A stretch of 42,364 bases of DNA from Candidatus Margulisiibacteriota bacterium (GTDB taxonomy: Bacteria; Margulisbacteria; Riflemargulisbacteria; GWF2-39-127): positions 1 to 42,364 of the forward strand of contig QKMY01000064.1 of the NCBI GenBank assembly GCA_003242895.1. The letters run 5' to 3'. Below the pieces are notes generated by a model that was not told where the DNA came from, did not search any database, and saw nothing but the letters and a program-made list of their open reading frames with translations. Both the position numbers and the translations under genes were made by a program. Below are positions 39,989 through 42,364 of this stretch, piece by piece (position 1 is the first letter of the stretch; each line of letters opens with the position of its first letter).

Positions 39989-41815
39989 ATGTTGGCGTTA
40001 GAAAATATTAAAAGAAAAATCGATATCAGAATAGGTGTTTTTAAAGAAACCTTATACTATAGACTTATCAGGTATATGAAACCTCATACCCGATGGGTTG
40101 CGATATCTCTTGGAATCTCGCTTGTTTATGGGGCTGCTAATGCTTTAAATGTTCCTCTTTCAAGGGATATTTTTGAGACACTAAGTAAAATAAGCAGCGG
40201 TAGTACGACGCATAATTATTTCGCCTTGTTTTCCGTATACGTAGTTTATGCAATTATTCTTCGTCTTTCTGGTATTGTATGTAAATTTTTTCAGACGTAT
40301 ATTATGTCTTATGTTTCCCAGCGGATAATTATCGATATGCGGATGGATATGTACCAGCATCTTCACCGGTTATCAATGGATTTTTTTAAGAAATGGAAGC
40401 TCGGGGACATTCTTTCTCGTATTTTTGGCGATATTGATCAAGTGCAGAGTACCATTCTGTCTAATTTTACTTCGGTATTCCCAGAGTTGATAAAGCTGAT
40501 TGGTGTTCTTGGATATATCACCTTCCTTAACTGGCAATTGACACTAGGAACGTTAATTATTGTTCCTTTTTTGATGTATATTATTGATTGGTTCGGAAAT
40601 AAATTGAAATTAATCTCCGGTAAGATCCAGAAAAAAAATGCGGATATTTTTTCTGTCATCCAAGAAGCATTGTCTGCTATTTTCATCGTCCAGTCTTTTA
40701 CCATGGAAGGTCATGAAATTAAAAAGTTTTCTAAGCAGAATGAAAAGAGTTTTAAAATATCCATGAAAGGGCTTCGCATCGATGCATTACGCAGTCCGGT
40801 TATTGAGCTGCTTCAATTCGCAGCCATATCTCTTGTAATATGGTTCGGGGGATATCAGATCTATATTGGAAAAATGAGCGGTCCGGAACTAGCCTCTTTT
40901 TTTATCGGCGTACTTTTGTTAATAGATCCTATTTTGGCTTTATCCCGTGTTTATACTCAGACCCAGAGATCAATGGCGTCGGCGCGAAGAGTTTTTACCC
41001 TTATTGATATAGAGCCCAGTATTAAAGAAATCAGTAAGCCGATCATCTTTGATAGCATTAACGGTGAAGTGAGATTTGAGAATATTAACTTTTATTATGA
41101 GAAATCTGAAGGGAATGTGCTTCGGAATATAGATATAACCGTTACTCCCGGAGAGATCGTCGCACTTGTTGGCGCTAGTGGCTCAGGAAAAACTACTTTT
41201 GCGAACCTTATTCCGCGATTTTATGATCCCACTGATGGCCGTATGCTGGTTGACGGGATAAATATTAAAGATTGCCAGATATTTTCCCTTCGGAATCAGA
41301 TCGCGATAGTTCCTCAGGATGCAATGCTCTTTAGCGGCACAATTAAGGACAACATTTCTTACGGAAAATTAGATGCCACAATGGAAGAAATTATTGAAGC
41401 TGCCAAAAAGGCTAATGCCTATGAATTCATCGTAAAGTTAAAAAATGGTTTTTATACAAGGGTTGGTGAGCGAGGTGCGAGGTTGTCCGGAGGCCAGAAA
41501 CAGCGAATATCGATTGCCCGGGCTATCCTCAGAAATCCGAAGATCTTGATCCTTGATGAGGCGACATCGGCACTCGATACTGAGTCGGAACGGCTGGTTC
41601 AGGATGCATTGTATAAGCTGATGGAAGGAAGAACTTCATTCGTTATTGCTCATAGGTTGTCAACTATTGTTAATGCGGACCGTATTTTTGTATTTGATAA
41701 CGGATCGATTGTCGAAATCGGTACTCATGAGGAATTAATGAAAATTGATGAGGGAAATTACCGTAAATTATACAATTTACAATTTAAGAGGACTTCTATG
41801 CCAGATATTGAGTAG
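39989..41815 (+). CDS. MsbA-type ABC lipid exporter
   Basis: 608-aa half-transporter with a six-helix membrane domain (about residues 30-325) and a C-terminal ATPase. Walker A is GASGSGKTT (from residue 395), followed by the Q-loop IVPQDAMLFSGTI, signature LSGGQKQR (from 499), Walker B ILILDEATSALD and the H-loop VIAHRLSTI. Architecture and length match MsbA, the inner-membrane lipid A flippase. The start codon follows the LpxB-like stop by 11 bases, with AAGGG upstream. It would flip the product of the preceding enzymes. Whether that is LPS or another glycolipid is open. Confidence 0.95.
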   Translation: MLALENIKRKIDIRIGVFKETLYYRLIRYMKPHTRWVAISLGISLVYGAANALNVPLSRDIFETLSKISSGSTTHNYFALFSVYVVYAIILRLSGIVCKFFQTYIMSYVSQRIIIDMRMDMYQHLHRLSMDFFKKWKLGDILSRIFGDIDQVQSTILSNFTSVFPELIKLIGVLGYITFLNWQLTLGTLIIVPFLMYIIDWFGNKLKLISGKIQKKNADIFSVIQEALSAIFIVQSFTMEGHEIKKFSKQNEKSFKISMKGLRIDALRSPVIELLQFAAISLVIWFGGYQIYIGKMSGPELASFFIGVLLLIDPILALSRVYTQTQRSMASARRVFTLIDIEPSIKEISKPIIFDSINGEVRFENINFYYEKSEGNVLRNIDITVTPGEIVALVGASGSGKTTFANLIPRFYDPTDGRMLVDGINIKDCQIFSLRNQIAIVPQDAMLFSGTIKDNISYGKLDATMEEIIEAAKKANAYEFIVKLKNGFYTRVGERGARLSGGQKQRISIARAILRNPKILILDEATSALDTESERLVQDALYKLMEGRTSFVIAHRLSTIVNADRIFVFDNGSIVEIGTHEELMKIDEGNYRKLYNLQFKRTSMPDIE

Positions 41816-41844
41816 ATAGAGGGGAAATTGTGTTTTGGGGAGAG

Positions 41845-42213
41845 TTAGCGAACATATTTCCTGATTACTGTTAGTAACTCGTCAATATAAACTGGCTTGA
41901 GCACTATTTCATCTAAACCCGATCTCATTCCGTTAGCTATTTCGTTTTTGCCTGTATAAGCGGTAAACCCTACAATCGGGATGTGTCTTGTTATAGGGTT
42001 TGATTTGATGGTTTTTGTGGTTTCCCAGCCGCTGATACCAGTTGGCATTTTGTTGTCAATTATTATTAAGTCAGGAAGTATTTCGGTTACTAACTTGTAT
42101 CCGTCAGTGCAATTGTCCGCAGTATAGACATCATATCCCGCTTGTTTTAAACTATAAGAAAATACTGTAAGTATGCTAACAACGTCATCAATGAGTAATA
42201 TTTTTCTGTTCAT
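41845..42213 (-). CDS. Single-domain response regulator (receiver only)
   Basis: 122-aa receiver domain with the phosphorylation pocket complete: acidic pair Asp9 and Asp10 (ILLIDDV), phosphoacceptor Asp53 (LIIIDNKMP), Thr84 (GFTAY) and Lys106 (IVLKPV). No output domain follows, so it would act like CheY or Spo0F by protein contact or phosphorelay. ATG 42213 is chosen because the receiver begins there; the frame is open to 42351 but that extension reads as a non-homologous hydrophobic leader. No ribosome binding site is clear. No histidine kinase is in the window. It converges on the ABC exporter with a gap of 29 bases. Confidence 0.9.
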   Translation of the reverse strand: MNRKILLIDDVVSILTVFSYSLKQAGYDVYTADNCTDGYKLVTEILPDLIIIDNKMPTGISGWETTKTIKSNPITRHIPIVGFTAYTGKNEIANGMRSGLDEIVLKPVYIDELLTVIRKYVR

Positions 42214-42364
42214 ATAATTAATTATATTGTAAATAATAAATACTGCAAGTGCAAATATCGACAGGGGTGCAGATACTTTCGGTGGGTAAATAACCTTTTG
42301 GCAGTTTGAAGTTGGTTGGCGGTTTGGATTGAGATTTTTCCCAGGCTGCAACCTTGTTTTGCAA

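Noticed and set aside
21772-41815. Phage or genomic-island origin for the envelope region
   Set aside because: No integrase, transposase, att-like repeats or tRNA border were seen; the genes look like chromosomal envelope functions.

Overview
The window looks like chromosomal DNA of a low-G+C (roughly 40%, by eye), diderm (two-membrane) bacterium. It encodes LptD, an LptF/G permease, an Lnt-type lipoprotein acyltransferase, a TonB-dependent receptor and outer-membrane beta-barrels. These sit beside genes common in deep-branching lineages: a HolB-RicT-HIT-S21 string, a MOSC-MogA fusion and LpxB-related glycosyltransferases. The mix would fit a candidate lineage such as Margulisiibacteriota or Elusimicrobiota, but no marker here fixes the taxon. 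There are no rRNA or tRNA genes, CRISPR arrays, insertion sequences or phage genes that I can see.

Layout. (1) 1-8.2 kb: an unrecognised membrane protein, a DedA protein, a decayed TPR gene, a TonB-dependent receptor with a strong terminator, a CHAP-domain protein with a small membrane protein, a second decayed stretch, and an ECF sigma factor overlapping a DUF5667 protein (probable anti-sigma factor). (2) 8.4-17.3 kb: an internally duplicated polytopic membrane protein, then molybdenum-cofactor genes in two oppositely oriented clusters (small protein-mobA-moaA on minus; moeA-moaC-MOSC/mogA on plus). Between the clusters lie a fluoride-channel pair with DUF190 and an OFA-family transporter. 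(3) 17.6-19.3 kb: a nucleotidyltransferase-like gene and an ApbE homologue that has lost its metal-site residues. (4) 19.4-21.7 kb: housekeeping string holB-ricT-HIT-rpsU. (5) 21.8-41.8 kb: a nearly continuous outer-membrane and lipid region on the plus strand: lptF/G, TPR protein, lptD, lipoprotein, lnt, beta-barrel protein, UMF1-type MFS permease, a three-domain acyl-activating enzyme/ACP/PlsC protein, two LpxB-like enzymes with Smr and RmlD between them, and an MsbA-type ABC exporter. A single-domain response regulator ends the window on minus.

How the genes work together. The MsbA-type exporter would flip a lipid to the outer leaflet of the inner membrane. LptF/G and LptD would carry it across the periplasm and insert it in the outer membrane. 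Lnt would complete lipoprotein maturation. The LpxB-like enzymes, RmlD and the acyl-ACP/PlsC fusion would help build lipid or glycan. No canonical lpxA, lpxC, lpxD or lpxK occurs in the window, so the lipid itself is unknown.

The most distinctive observations are the metal-site-less ApbE homologue, the compact MoaA, the duplicated membrane protein, the AMP-ligase/ACP/PlsC fusion, the paired LpxB-like enzymes, a perfect CRP-like palindrome upstream of the OFA transporter, a nine-G tract before the TPR gene, and two gene remnants. All family assignments are from reading motifs; no database search was run.
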